Below, piece after piece: positions 1 to 7,334 of a stretch of DNA of 10,941 nucleotides (positions within the stretch are counted from its first letter, which is position 1; every line of letters begins with the position of its first letter). The position numbers and the translations under genes are program-made. Location of the stretch: positions 1-10,941 of the forward strand of contig JAHHKH010000383.1 of the NCBI GenBank assembly GCA_018679695.1, in the 5' to 3' direction. The notes below the pieces were generated by a model. It saw only the letters and a list, made by a program, of their open reading frames with translations. It had not been told where the DNA came from and did no database searches. The DNA comes from Maribacter sp. Its GTDB lineage: Bacteria; Bacteroidota; Bacteroidia; Flavobacteriales; Flavobacteriaceae.

Positions 1-2
1 CC

Positions 3-18
3 CTTATTTGTAAATAAG
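3..18. repeat. Short perfect inverted repeat upstream of the M23 peptidase gene
   Basis: The arms CTTATTT (3-9) and AAATAAG (12-18) are exact reverse complements separated by GT. A two-base loop is too tight for a good RNA hairpin, so a DNA-binding palindrome or the AT-rich tail of an upstream gene's 3' end is as likely. It lies about 70 bases before the first start codon. There is no T-tract directly behind it. The rest of 1-89 shows only AT-rich sequence and the weak promoter-like match at 78-85. Confidence 0.35.
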
Positions 19-77
19 TAGGTTATTTTCAATTATCCCCAATTTGAAAATCAAGGCATGATAATTGGTTCATACAA

Positions 78-85
78 TTTCTTTG
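78..85 (+). promoter_or_regulatory. Weak -7-like element directly before the M23 operon
   Basis: TTTCTTTG matches the Bacteroidota -7 consensus TAnnTTTG except at the second base. It ends exactly four bases before the ATG at 90, the same spacing as the better matches at 6188-6195 and 10847-10854. No TTG (-33) element is visible at the usual distance. Taken alone it would be too weak to call; the repeated spacing is what supports it. Confidence 0.35.
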
Positions 86-89
86 CAAT

Positions 90-1787
90 ATGAATATGGA
101 TAAAACTATCTTTTTTTTCACTTTGATTTTCTCTTTGGGCATAACTGCCCAAAATGGTTATCCCAAAGATACTTTTAGATCCCCATTGGATATACCTTTG
201 ATTTTGGCTGGCACATTTGGTGAATTGCGGTCCAACCACTTTCACGCTGGTATCGACATTAAAACACAGCAAAGACAAGGGTTACCCGTATATGCCATTG
301 GTGATGGCACGGTAACCAGGATAAAAATATCACTTTGGGGTTACGGCAAAGTGCTATATGTGGCCCATCCTAATGGATATACTTCCGTTTACGGTCATTT
401 GCAGAAGTTTTCCCCCGAAATCGAGGAATATATCAAGAAGATACAATACGAGAAGAAGTCCTATGAAGTTGAGGTTTTTCCTGAATATGGCGATATCAAG
501 GTAAAAAAGGATGGGATAATTGCTTTTAGTGGTAACTCAGGAGGTTCTTCAGGTCCCCATTTGCATTTTGAAATAAGGAGCAGTATCTCAGAAAAACCGA
601 CCAATCCCTTGTTATATGGTCTTGAAGTTTTGGACGCCACAAATCCTACCTTGGTTAGTCTCTTTGGGTATCCACTTTCGGAAAATGCCCAATTGAACCA
701 AAGCACCAAAAAATCACAAATAAAGTTCACGAAACAAAAAGATGGCACCTTCCTCGCTGATAAGGTCACTGCTTTGGGGACCATTGGTTTTGGTTTTATT
801 GGTTTTGACCGCCAAGATCTAGCTGCCAATAAAAACGGGATTTATTCTGTTAGGCAAGTTGTAAATGGTAAAGTGTATACCGATTACAATTTTGAGACTT
901 TCTCATTTACAGAAACACGTTATATAAATACTCTTGTGGATTATGACCATTTTGGGAAATACAGACAGCGGATTCAAAAAACCTTCAAGTCTCCTGGTAA
1001 TCGACTAAGCATCTATAATAAGCTGATCAATGATGGTAAAGTCGTCGTTAAGGCAGGATTATCATATACCGTTGAATTGCTCCTCCACGACTTGGAAGGT
1101 AATTTAACAAAAGTGATCATTCCTATTGAAGGCAAACGACAGCCCGTAAAAATGGTTGAGGAAAAAACCAAAACTGAAAATTATGTAATTGCAAATAGGC
1201 CTAACAATTATGACCTAGGTTTAGCCAAAGTTTATTTTCCTTCTAACACATTTTATGAGAATTTTCATATTGAATTGGAAAAAGGAAACGATACCATTAC
1301 CATCCACAATAATAGAGTTCCGGCCCATAGAAATTTCACCATAACTTTTGATGTTTCAAAATATTCAGAGGAGGAGCGAAAACAGCTTTTTATTGCCCGT
1401 TTGGATAAAAAACTCAGACCTAACTACGCTTCAACTTATAAAAGGGGTAAAACGTTCACTACACGAACCCGAAATTTGGGTACTTATACTTTGGTGAAAG
1501 ATACGATTGCCCCTAAAATCAGGACTAAAAATTTCAAACACAAACAGTGGCTGAACAATTACAGGTATTTGAGTCTATTGATTTCAGATGACTTAAGTGG
1601 GATTGACACTTACACGGCTACTTTAAACGGAGAGTGGATTTTAATGGAATATGAGCCCAAGACAAAAACATTGACTTATAATTTCGATGATAAGATATTA
1701 GATCATAAACAATGTGAACTCAAAGTTATCGTTAAAGATAATGTAGGAAACACAAGTAAATATGAGGTTTCCTTTTTTAGAAAATAA
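90..1787 (+). CDS. Secreted M23 family (LytM-type) zinc metallopeptidase
   Basis: A predicted peptidoglycan endopeptidase acting in the periplasm or at the cell surface. Residues 1-20 form a signal peptide (hydrophobic FFFTLIFSLGITA, likely cleavage before Gln21). The M23 domain covers about residues 30-180 and has every expected zinc or catalytic residue: H52 and D56 in HAGID, H103 in YGHL, and H157/H159 in GPHLHFEIR. It should therefore be active, unlike the degenerate LytM activators such as EnvC. A lysine- and glutamate-rich insert (about 107-140) sits between YGHL and the last motif. The remaining ~380 residues look beta-rich; the last ~95 resemble an Ig-like module (DDLSGID and KDNVGN motifs). 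The protein is long for M23 because of this C-terminal part. The next gene starts 5 bases after the stop, so the two are probably co-transcribed. ATG at 90 is preferred over Met3 because of the promoter spacing. Seen: motifs. Inferred: substrate. Confidence 0.92.
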   Translation: MNMDKTIFFFTLIFSLGITAQNGYPKDTFRSPLDIPLILAGTFGELRSNHFHAGIDIKTQQRQGLPVYAIGDGTVTRIKISLWGYGKVLYVAHPNGYTSVYGHLQKFSPEIEEYIKKIQYEKKSYEVEVFPEYGDIKVKKDGIIAFSGNSGGSSGPHLHFEIRSSISEKPTNPLLYGLEVLDATNPTLVSLFGYPLSENAQLNQSTKKSQIKFTKQKDGTFLADKVTALGTIGFGFIGFDRQDLAANKNGIYSVRQVVNGKVYTDYNFETFSFTETRYINTLVDYDHFGKYRQRIQKTFKSPGNRLSIYNKLINDGKVVVKAGLSYTVELLLHDLEGNLTKVIIPIEGKRQPVKMVEEKTKTENYVIANRPNNYDLGLAKVYFPSNTFYENFHIELEKGNDTITIHNNRVPAHRNFTITFDVSKYSEEERKQLFIARLDKKLRPNYASTYKRGKTFTTRTRNLGTYTLVKDTIAPKIRTKNFKHKQWLNNYRYLSLLISDDLSGIDTYTATLNGEWILMEYEPKTKTLTYNFDDKILDHKQCELKVIVKDNVGNTSKYEVSFFRK

Positions 1788-1792
1788 AAACC

Positions 1793-4261
1793 TTGAAGTG
1801 CCCTTATACTGTCCAACTTTTTTTACTACTGTGCCTTAGCTCACAAATACGGGCACAAACGGCAACAATTACTGGTGTGGTCATAGATGAAAATAGCCAA
1901 CCCCTATCACAAGTAAATATTTCTTCAACAACGAATGGGACCGTTACTGACAAAGACGGATTTTATATTTTGAAAATAGTGGCCGAAAAAGAAAATGATA
2001 TTACGTTTTCATATATAGGCTATAAAAATGTTGTTTTAGAGCGGTTACTTTTAAATACAAATGAAACCTATGTATTCAATCCGATTTTGAATACGAGTAT
2101 TACACAGATTGATGGGGTGATCGTTACGGCTACCGGTGAGAAAACGGTTGATGGAATCGCTACAATATCACCCAATATGATACGCCAAATTCCTGGAGTG
2201 AATGCTGGGGTCGAGAATATTTTAAAATTGCTTCCTGGAGTTTCATCCAACAACGAATTGAGTACGCAGTATTCCGTTCGTGGTGGCAATTACGATGAAA
2301 ATTTGGTTTATGTCAATGAAATTGAAGTTTATCGTCCTTTTTTAATTCGCTCAGCACAACAGGAAGGGCTGAGTTTTGTGAACAGCGCACTTGTCCAAAA
2401 AGTCGAATTTTCATCAGGAGGATTTCAAGCCAAATATGGGGATAAACTTTCTTCGGTGTTGGATATAACCTATAAGAATCCTACGGCCTTTGGTGCTCAA
2501 CTAGATCTTAGCTTGCTAGGTGCGAGTTTGGCCTTGGAAACACTATCCAAAAATAAAAGACTCTCAAATGTTACCGGAATACGGTATCGTAATAATAGTC
2601 TTTTAGTGAATAGTAAACAGACCAATTCTAATTTTAATCCTGTCTTTGCTGATATTCAGAGCTATTTTACCTATCGCGTATCGCGAAAATTAGATATGGA
2701 CTTTTTCGGAAATATTTCTATAAATGATTATCAAAACCAACCTTTGGATAGACAAACGAATTTTGGGACCCTATCAGAAACCCAGGCATTACTGGTACAA
2801 TATAGTGGAAATGAAAACAACAAGTACGCCACCGAAATGGCCGCTGTGAAGGCAAATTATTTCTTGAATAATGAAGTAACGTTAAAACTTATCGCTTCAA
2901 TATATCATACAACTGAGGAAGAGTACTCCGATGTGGTGGCTAGATATGAATTGGGCGAAATCAATACCGATCTGGGAAGTGAAACATTGGGCGAGGTAAC
3001 TTCCTCAAGAGGGGTGGGCGGCCAATTTACCAGGGCAAGGAATGAATTGGATGCCCTTATTTTCAATTTGCAACAAAAAGGAAGCTTCTCCAATGAGCAT
3101 CTCAATTTGGAATGGGGAGTTAAATATACCCATGAAGATATACGGGACCAATTGCGGGAATCGGAATTTATTGATTCAGCAGGCTTTTCAATTAGGCCAC
3201 CATTGCCCGAATTTATCAACAATCAACCTGAAATACCTTTCACAGGTCCTCTCGTTCCATATCAAGGCGTCTCCACTAAAAACTTTGTAAAGACCGATAG
3301 ATTTTCAGCATACGCCCAATTCAGTCAGCAAAAAACATTGAATAACAGTGACATCTATTACAATTTGGGAATACGAGCGCAATATTGGCAAGTCAACGGA
3401 CAGGATATAGAAAAAACATCGCACACGATTTTTAGTCCTAGAGCCCAGTTTGCCATAAAACCCAATTGGTCAAAGGATATGCTGTTCAGGGCATCGTTGG
3501 GTATATACCAACAACCTCCTTTTTACAGGGAATTAAGGGATGTGACAGGAACAATTCAACCTAGTGTAAAAGCACAAAAATCCATTCATTATGTTATGGG
3601 CAATGAATATAGTTTCCTTTTATGGGAAAGACCTTTCACGCTAATTAGTGAAGCCTATTACAAAAAATTGGACAATGTAAATACATACACCCTAAACGAT
3701 GTGCGTATTCGTTATGTAGCCAATAACGAGGCAACCGCCTATATATATGGCGCAGAAGTACGATTAAACGGTGCATTTGTGCCAGGCACCGATTCGTGGG
3801 TAAGTTTAGGCTATCTAAAGACAGAGGAGAATGCCAATAATAAAGGTTATATTCCGAGACCTACCGACCAACGATTCAAGATTGGTATCCTCTTTCAGGA
3901 TTACGTCCCGGACATTCCGAATTTAAAAATGTATTTGAACCTTGTTTATAATACCGGTGTCCCTGGCGGTTCACCAAGTTATGCAGATCCCTATAATTTT
4001 AGGAATAGATTAAAAGACTATAAACGTGCTGATTTAGGAATTTCCCATATTTTTGTAGGTGCGGACAAGACGTATCCTAAAGAACATTGGTTGCATGAGT
4101 TTAAGGAATTAAGTGTCGGATTTGAAGTTTTCAATCTGTTCAACAATCAAAACTCTATCACCAATACATGGGTCAGGGATGTTGACAGCAAAAATGAATA
4201 TGCAATTCCCAATTTCATGACGAGTCGCGTATTGAATTTACGATTCAAAATGCGGTTTTAA
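1793..4261 (+). CDS. TonB-dependent outer-membrane receptor with carboxypeptidase-regulatory-like N-terminal domain
   Basis: An outer-membrane active transporter driven by TonB-ExbB-ExbD; the substrate is unknown. Residues 1-22 form a signal peptide (hydrophobic LFLLLCLSS, cleavage near RAQ). A carboxypeptidase-D-regulatory-like domain follows at about 24-103 (ITGVVIDENSQPLSQVNI, TVTDKDGFY, FSYIGYKN). The segment GVIVTATGE (108-116) is where a TonB-box-like sequence is expected. The plug spans about 118-230 (NILKLLPGV, YSVRGGNYDENLVYVNEIEVY, VEFSSGGFQAKYGDKLSSVLD). The barrel fills the rest and ends in a terminal Phe (LRFKMRF), as the outer-membrane insertion signal requires. At 822 residues it is shorter than typical SusC proteins, and no SusD gene follows, so a glycan-uptake pair is unlikely. 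The start appears to be TTG: an in-frame stop lies at 1778-1780 and no ATG or GTG comes before the signal peptide. It follows the M23 gene by 5 bases. Confidence 0.93.
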   Translation: MKCPYTVQLFLLLCLSSQIRAQTATITGVVIDENSQPLSQVNISSTTNGTVTDKDGFYILKIVAEKENDITFSYIGYKNVVLERLLLNTNETYVFNPILNTSITQIDGVIVTATGEKTVDGIATISPNMIRQIPGVNAGVENILKLLPGVSSNNELSTQYSVRGGNYDENLVYVNEIEVYRPFLIRSAQQEGLSFVNSALVQKVEFSSGGFQAKYGDKLSSVLDITYKNPTAFGAQLDLSLLGASLALETLSKNKRLSNVTGIRYRNNSLLVNSKQTNSNFNPVFADIQSYFTYRVSRKLDMDFFGNISINDYQNQPLDRQTNFGTLSETQALLVQYSGNENNKYATEMAAVKANYFLNNEVTLKLIASIYHTTEEEYSDVVARYELGEINTDLGSETLGEVTSSRGVGGQFTRARNELDALIFNLQQKGSFSNEHLNLEWGVKYTHEDIRDQLRESEFIDSAGFSIRPPLPEFINNQPEIPFTGPLVPYQGVSTKNFVKTDRFSAYAQFSQQKTLNNSDIYYNLGIRAQYWQVNGQDIEKTSHTIFSPRAQFAIKPNWSKDMLFRASLGIYQQPPFYRELRDVTGTIQPSVKAQKSIHYVMGNEYSFLLWERPFTLISEAYYKKLDNVNTYTLNDVRIRYVANNEATAYIYGAEVRLNGAFVPGTDSWVSLGYLKTEENANNKGYIPRPTDQRFKIGILFQDYVPDIPNLKMYLNLVYNTGVPGGSPSYADPYNFRNRLKDYKRADLGISHIFVGADKTYPKEHWLHEFKELSVGFEVFNLFNNQNSITNTWVRDVDSKNEYAIPNFMTSRVLNLRFKMRF

Positions 4262-4292
4262 AGCAACTGCGAAACTGCCAAAATAGATTTTA

Positions 4293-4952
4293 ATGAAAAT
4301 AAGATTATTGTATTTATTCCTAATTGTAAGCCTAACTCTTAGTGCTCAAAAAAATATTTATGAGAATAAGAATTTTGATGATTTGAGTCAGGACCATAAA
4401 GTATTGGCCATAATCCCATTTCTGACTAATTTGGATTTGAATGATGAATTACCAAAAAACGAATTGAAACAATTGGAAGAAAAAGAAGGTTATGCTGTTC
4501 AAAACGCATTGGAGACCTACTTCTCCAAGCGAAAAAGAAAAAAGAAGTTTTCAGTTGAATTCCAAAATACGAAGAATACCAATGCCCTTCTTGCCCAAGA
4601 AAACATTACTTATGAAAATATTGATGTGTACACCATTAAACAACTGTGTGGGATATTAAAGGTAGATGGCATTATTAGTGGTAATATGGACCTCAACATT
4701 CTCTTATCCAAAGGGGTGCCTACAGAATTCAGTTTTATGGACTTTTTTTTAGGGGATTCCAATTATGGCAGAATAGGTATTAAGATAAGTGACGGTAATT
4801 CAGGTAAATTACTTTGGAAGTATGAGAAGAAAATCAATAAAAAGACTGGAAAAAACACCAATGACCTTATTGACAGAATGATGAAATTGGCCACTCGAAA
4901 GTTTCCTTATGACAGGGAAAAGAAAAGAGACAGGAATAAATCGAGGATTTAA
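4293..4952 (+). CDS. Secreted protein of unknown function, possibly LpoB/CsgG/GNA1162-like fold
   Basis: I do not recognise a family with certainty. Residues 1-19 form a signal peptide (LLYLFLIVSLTLSA, cleavage before Gln19 or Lys20). There is no lipobox cysteine, so it should be soluble in the periplasm or exported. The mature part has a strand VLAIIPF (37-43), a helical segment with a very basic patch (KRKRKKK, about 79-85), then LCGILKVDGIISGNMD (118-133), IGIKISDGNSGKLLWKYEKK (161-180), and a basic C-terminus. The order VLAIIPF / helix / VDGIISG / I-DG-SGKLLW resembles the CsgG/LpoB/GNA1162 type of alpha-beta envelope proteins, in which a strand with hydrophobic-Pro-Phe starts the fold and the 'D-G-I-I-S-G' strand comes later. 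That is an inference from pattern only. It lies 31 bases after the receptor gene and is probably the last gene of the operon. Confidence 0.8.
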   Translation: MKIRLLYLFLIVSLTLSAQKNIYENKNFDDLSQDHKVLAIIPFLTNLDLNDELPKNELKQLEEKEGYAVQNALETYFSKRKRKKKFSVEFQNTKNTNALLAQENITYENIDVYTIKQLCGILKVDGIISGNMDLNILLSKGVPTEFSFMDFFLGDSNYGRIGIKISDGNSGKLLWKYEKKINKKTGKNTNDLIDRMMKLATRKFPYDREKKRDRNKSRI

Positions 4953-6097
4953 CCCTCCATAAATTCCTTCAAGACCCCAATAACATAATCCAATTCTTTT
5001 GTTGTATTATATTTTGAAAAAGAAAATCGCAACGAAGGTTTTTTCAGGTCTTCTTCGCACAATACTTGATTCAATACATGGGAACCTGCATCACTTCCTG
5101 ATTGGCAAGCACTTCCTTTGGAACAAGCGATTCCTTTAATATCTAAATGGAACAATAACAATAATGCCTTTTCTTGGTCCAATGGCAAACATGTATTCAC
5201 CAAGGTATAGGTGCTTTTATCAAGGTCTCCCGAATGCCCATTGAAACTAACATTTGGAACACTTTTCGATAACTTGTCGATAAAGTATTTCTTTAAGCCT
5301 GTGACATACTCCCTTTCTTCTATGAGATTTTCATATGCCAATCTAAACGCCTCTTCCAATCCAACAATATTATGGACCGATTCGGTACCTGCACGATAAC
5401 CTCGTTCCTGTGAGCCACCCGAGATAAAAGGTTTTAGACCAGATTTCTGTCTTATAAAAGCAAATCCAGCGCCTTTAGGGCCATGGAATTTATGTGCCGA
5501 AGCTGCCATGAAATCAATAGGGGTTTGTTGTACGTCCCATTCAAAATGCCCTATAGATTGTACGGTATCGGAATGGAACAAAGCATCATTTTCCTTACAT
5601 AAAACAGCCACGGCATCAATAGGCAGTACATTTCCAATCTCATTATTCACATGCATTAAGCTTACCAATTTCTTGGATTTATCTTTTTGCAATAACTGCT
5701 CCAAATGGCTGAGCTCAGGATTACCCTTGTCATCCAAATCAACATAGTCAACCGTGATTCCATATTCCTGGACCAAGTCCTCTGAAGTGTGAAGTACCGC
5801 ATGATGCTCAATTTTTGAAGTAATAATGGTTTTTACATCCAAATCACGTACAGCACATCTTATGATCATATTATCGGCCTCTGTACCTCCTGAAGTAAAA
5901 ATTATCTCCGATGGGTGGGCGTTCATATGTTTGGCAATGGATTTGCGCGCGCTTTCAACAGCTGTCTTTGCACTACGGCCAAAAGCATGCGTTGATGAAG
6001 GATTGCCATAATAATCAGATAAGACCTCATGCATCTTTAGGATAACTTCTTCCCTGATTTGGGTAGTTGCGGCATTGTCTAAATATATATTTTCCAT
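4949..6097 (-). CDS. Cysteine desulfurase family protein (IscS/NifS-like, PLP-dependent)
   Basis: A fold-type I class V aminotransferase family enzyme that removes sulfur from L-cysteine as an enzyme-bound persulfide, giving alanine, for Fe-S clusters or thiolated tRNA. Visible motifs: N-terminal YLDNAATT (5-12); YYGNPSSTHAFG; FTSGGTEADN (67-76); HHAVLHT (98-104); MHVNNEIGN (148-156); HSDTVQSIGH (175-184); the PLP lysine K203 in SAHKFHGPKG; RAGTES (235-240); and the catalytic cysteine C331 in KGSACQSGS. Length (382) and the positions of K203 and C331 match E. coli IscS closely (K206 and C328). No IscU, IscA, Suf or tRNA-thiolation gene is nearby, so its sulfur acceptor cannot be read from context. 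The start codon ATG at 6097 is supported by a TAnnTTTG element 26 bases upstream. Its stop overlaps the stop of the opposing gene by 4 bp. Confidence 0.95.
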   Translation of the reverse strand: MENIYLDNAATTQIREEVILKMHEVLSDYYGNPSSTHAFGRSAKTAVESARKSIAKHMNAHPSEIIFTSGGTEADNMIIRCAVRDLDVKTIITSKIEHHAVLHTSEDLVQEYGITVDYVDLDDKGNPELSHLEQLLQKDKSKKLVSLMHVNNEIGNVLPIDAVAVLCKENDALFHSDTVQSIGHFEWDVQQTPIDFMAASAHKFHGPKGAGFAFIRQKSGLKPFISGGSQERGYRAGTESVHNIVGLEEAFRLAYENLIEEREYVTGLKKYFIDKLSKSVPNVSFNGHSGDLDKSTYTLVNTCLPLDQEKALLLLFHLDIKGIACSKGSACQSGSDAGSHVLNQVLCEEDLKKPSLRFSFSKYNTTKELDYVIGVLKEFMEG

Positions 6098-6123
6098 GAA
6101 TTCCCTTCAAAATAAATCGAAGC

Positions 6124-6131
6124 CAAAAATA
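6124..6131 (-). promoter_or_regulatory. -7 element (TAnnTTTG) of the cysteine desulfurase promoter
   Basis: On the minus strand the sequence is TATTTTTG, a full match to TAnnTTTG, 26 bases before the ATG at 6097. This would give a 5' leader of roughly 20 bases. No TTG (-33) element is visible upstream, so the promoter call rests on the -7 match alone. It shares a 102-bp divergent intergenic region with the lipoprotein gene. Confidence 0.5.
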
Positions 6132-6187
6132 ACCGAATTAAATGTAAATTCTATCCTAAAGAAGATAAACTTATAGTTTATTTCTTT

Positions 6188-6195
6188 TACATTTG
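6188..6195 (+). promoter_or_regulatory. -7 element (TAnnTTTG) directly before the lipoprotein gene
   Basis: TACATTTG is a full match to the Bacteroidota -7 consensus. It ends four bases before the ATG at 6200. Transcription normally starts a few bases after this element, so the mRNA would be leaderless or nearly so. No TTG lies in the 40-50 bases upstream. Confidence 0.55.
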
Positions 6196-6199
6196 AAGC

Positions 6200-6706
6200 A
6201 TGAAGAAACTGATTGCTTTTTGTGTTATTACCCTTTTTGTTTCGTGCAATGACGGTGATTTACAAATAGAAACCATTGATTTTGATAGTGTTGGAATCAA
6301 CACTTGCGAATCGACCATTACTACGGCAAGTACGATTTTCTTTAAATTGAATGGCAAGGAGTCCCTAATTCTGGAATTGCAATCAGGCGTATTGAAAAAT
6401 GAAGCTTCTTCAGATATTATTACCAGTTTGGTCCCAGGCCAGTCAAAAATTACCTATCGTGCTTTTTCAGATAACGTTACCTCTAATTATTTTTGCGATG
6501 CCATACCAAACACTACGCCGTTGGTCATTGAAGAGATTGAAGCAGAAGATGGTGAGGTTTTGATTACCACAGTATTGGCAGAGGGCACAACCAATACCTA
6601 TGAACATACCATAGAACTAAGCGGTATTACCTTTATCACGGCACAGGACGAAAGGATAACCGATCTACAAATAAACGAGTTTGGTACTATCACAACATCT
6701 GAATAA
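6200..6706 (+). CDS. Small putative lipoprotein of unknown function
   Basis: No family is recognised. The N-terminus MKKLIAFCVITLFVSC is a lipoprotein signal peptide with lipobox LFVSC; Cys16 would be the lipidated residue. The next residues NDGD are acidic, which loosely resembles the acidic lipoprotein export signals described in Bacteroidota that send lipoproteins to the outer surface; the match is partial. The mature part (~150 residues) is acidic, rich in Thr, Ile and Glu, and reads as alternating short strands (ESLILELQSG, KITYRAFSD, YEHTIELSGITFIT), so a beta-sandwich is plausible. Two cysteines (mature region, at CEST and FCDAIP) could form a disulfide. It is a single-gene unit between divergent and convergent neighbours, so the context gives no function. 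Confidence 0.8.
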   Translation: MKKLIAFCVITLFVSCNDGDLQIETIDFDSVGINTCESTITTASTIFFKLNGKESLILELQSGVLKNEASSDIITSLVPGQSKITYRAFSDNVTSNYFCDAIPNTTPLVIEEIEAEDGEVLITTVLAEGTTNTYEHTIELSGITFITAQDERITDLQINEFGTITTSE

Positions 6707-6720
6707 CTTGATCGATCCCA

Positions 6721-6740
6721 ATTTATTTGCTTAAATAAAT
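6721..6740. terminator. AT-only stem-loop at the converging 3' ends of the lipoprotein and Smr genes
   Basis: The arms ATTTATTT (6721-6728) and AAATAAAT (6733-6740) are perfect complements around a GCTT loop. The stem begins 14 bases after the lipoprotein stop and contains the Smr gene's stop codon (6723-6725) and its last codons. No G+C pairs and no following T-run are present, so it is a weak candidate for termination; it may instead protect 3' ends. Confidence 0.35.
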
Positions 6741-7271
6741 ATAGACCTCTGTAGCCCCGAGTCCGTATTTTTGATAATCGGCATCATAGTATTTAACATT
6801 TTCATATCGTCCAAAGAGAAATTTCAGTTCTTCCTTTAACACCCCTTCGCCTACGCCATGGATAAAAACAACTTTTTGGATTCGTTTTCGAATGGCAAAT
6901 TCCAATTGCCGTTTCGCAGTATCCATTTGTAAATTCAGCATTTCATGATTGCTCATCCCCTTTGGGGAATTTACCAATTGATTAATATGTAGGTCAACCT
7001 CCATTTTTGGGGCATTGCGTTCTTTCGGTTTTAGAATTGGTTTGTTCTTTTTCTTATTGATCTCTTTTTCGGCTTTCACTTGAGCTACCTCATAATTGGT
7101 AACGTTAATGGTATGGGCTTCTGAAACCTTAACCAATTCATTAGGGGAATAATTCATTAAAAAACCATCTTCAGACTCAATCGTAATCCCAGAATTGGAC
7201 ACTTCGACTACTTCCCCACTTAACTTTTCATCAAGTACCTCAACCCTATCACCAATCTGAAAAAGCCCCAT
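6723..7271 (-). CDS. Smr/MutS family protein: KOW-like N-terminus plus Smr domain
   Basis: A stand-alone Smr (small MutS-related) protein, a family with nicking or RNA endonuclease activity in characterised members, including rescue of stalled ribosomes. Residues 1-50 form a small beta-barrel-like segment (FQIGDRVEVLDEKLSGEVVEV, GITIESEDGF) similar to the KOW-like region before the Smr domain of MutS2. A lysine-rich linker (67-88) follows. The Smr domain (89-182) shows VDLHI (92-96; the usual LDLHG with its final Gly changed to Ile), FIHGVGEGVLKEEL (136-149; the HGxGxGxL signature) and the C-terminal GLGATEVYIYL (170-180), with H95 and H138 as candidate functional residues. MutS ATPase domains are absent, so this is not mutS2 itself. 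ATG at 7271 puts the start 17 bases after a TAnnTTTG element. Confidence 0.9.
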   Translation of the reverse strand: MGLFQIGDRVEVLDEKLSGEVVEVSNSGITIESEDGFLMNYSPNELVKVSEAHTINVTNYEVAQVKAEKEINKKKNKPILKPKERNAPKMEVDLHINQLVNSPKGMSNHEMLNLQMDTAKRQLEFAIRKRIQKVVFIHGVGEGVLKEELKFLFGRYENVKYYDADYQKYGLGATEVYIYLSK

Positions 7272-7288
7272 AAAATTGTTTTATACCC

Positions 7289-7296
7289 CAAAAATA
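7289..7296 (-). promoter_or_regulatory. -7 element (TAnnTTTG) of the Smr gene promoter
   Basis: TATTTTTG on the minus strand fully matches the consensus, 17 bases before the ATG at 7271. A TTG lies 14 bases further upstream (7311-7313), closer than the usual -33 spacing, so it may not be part of the promoter. This 63-bp divergent region also has to hold the promoter of the DUF2752 operon, for which only an imperfect match (TAGAATTG, 7319-7326) is visible. Confidence 0.45.
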
Positions 7297-7334
7297 ATGG
7301 TTATTTTCCCCAAGGAAATAGAATTGAGGTAAAA

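Noticed and set aside
461..829. Open reading frame on the minus strand inside the M23 gene
   Set aside because: It is antisense to a gene with intact catalytic motifs, has no recognisable domain, and its composition follows from the opposite strand's codons.
2068..3290. Short frames within the receptor gene (minus 2068-2289, minus 2905-3222, plus 3042-3290)
   Set aside because: All lie wholly inside a continuous TonB-dependent receptor with matching plug and barrel features; none shows a domain or start signal.
1793..4261. Possible SusC of a polysaccharide utilisation locus
   Set aside because: No SusD-like gene follows, no glycan-active enzymes are nearby, and the protein is shorter than typical SusC.
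5211..6011. Three plus-strand frames opposite the cysteine desulfurase
   Set aside because: The minus strand encodes a complete enzyme with PLP lysine and catalytic cysteine; the opposite frames lack motifs and promoters.
6723..7271. Truncated mutS2
   Set aside because: It has its own start, promoter element and a compact KOW-like plus Smr layout; there is no remnant of MutS ATPase or core domains upstream.
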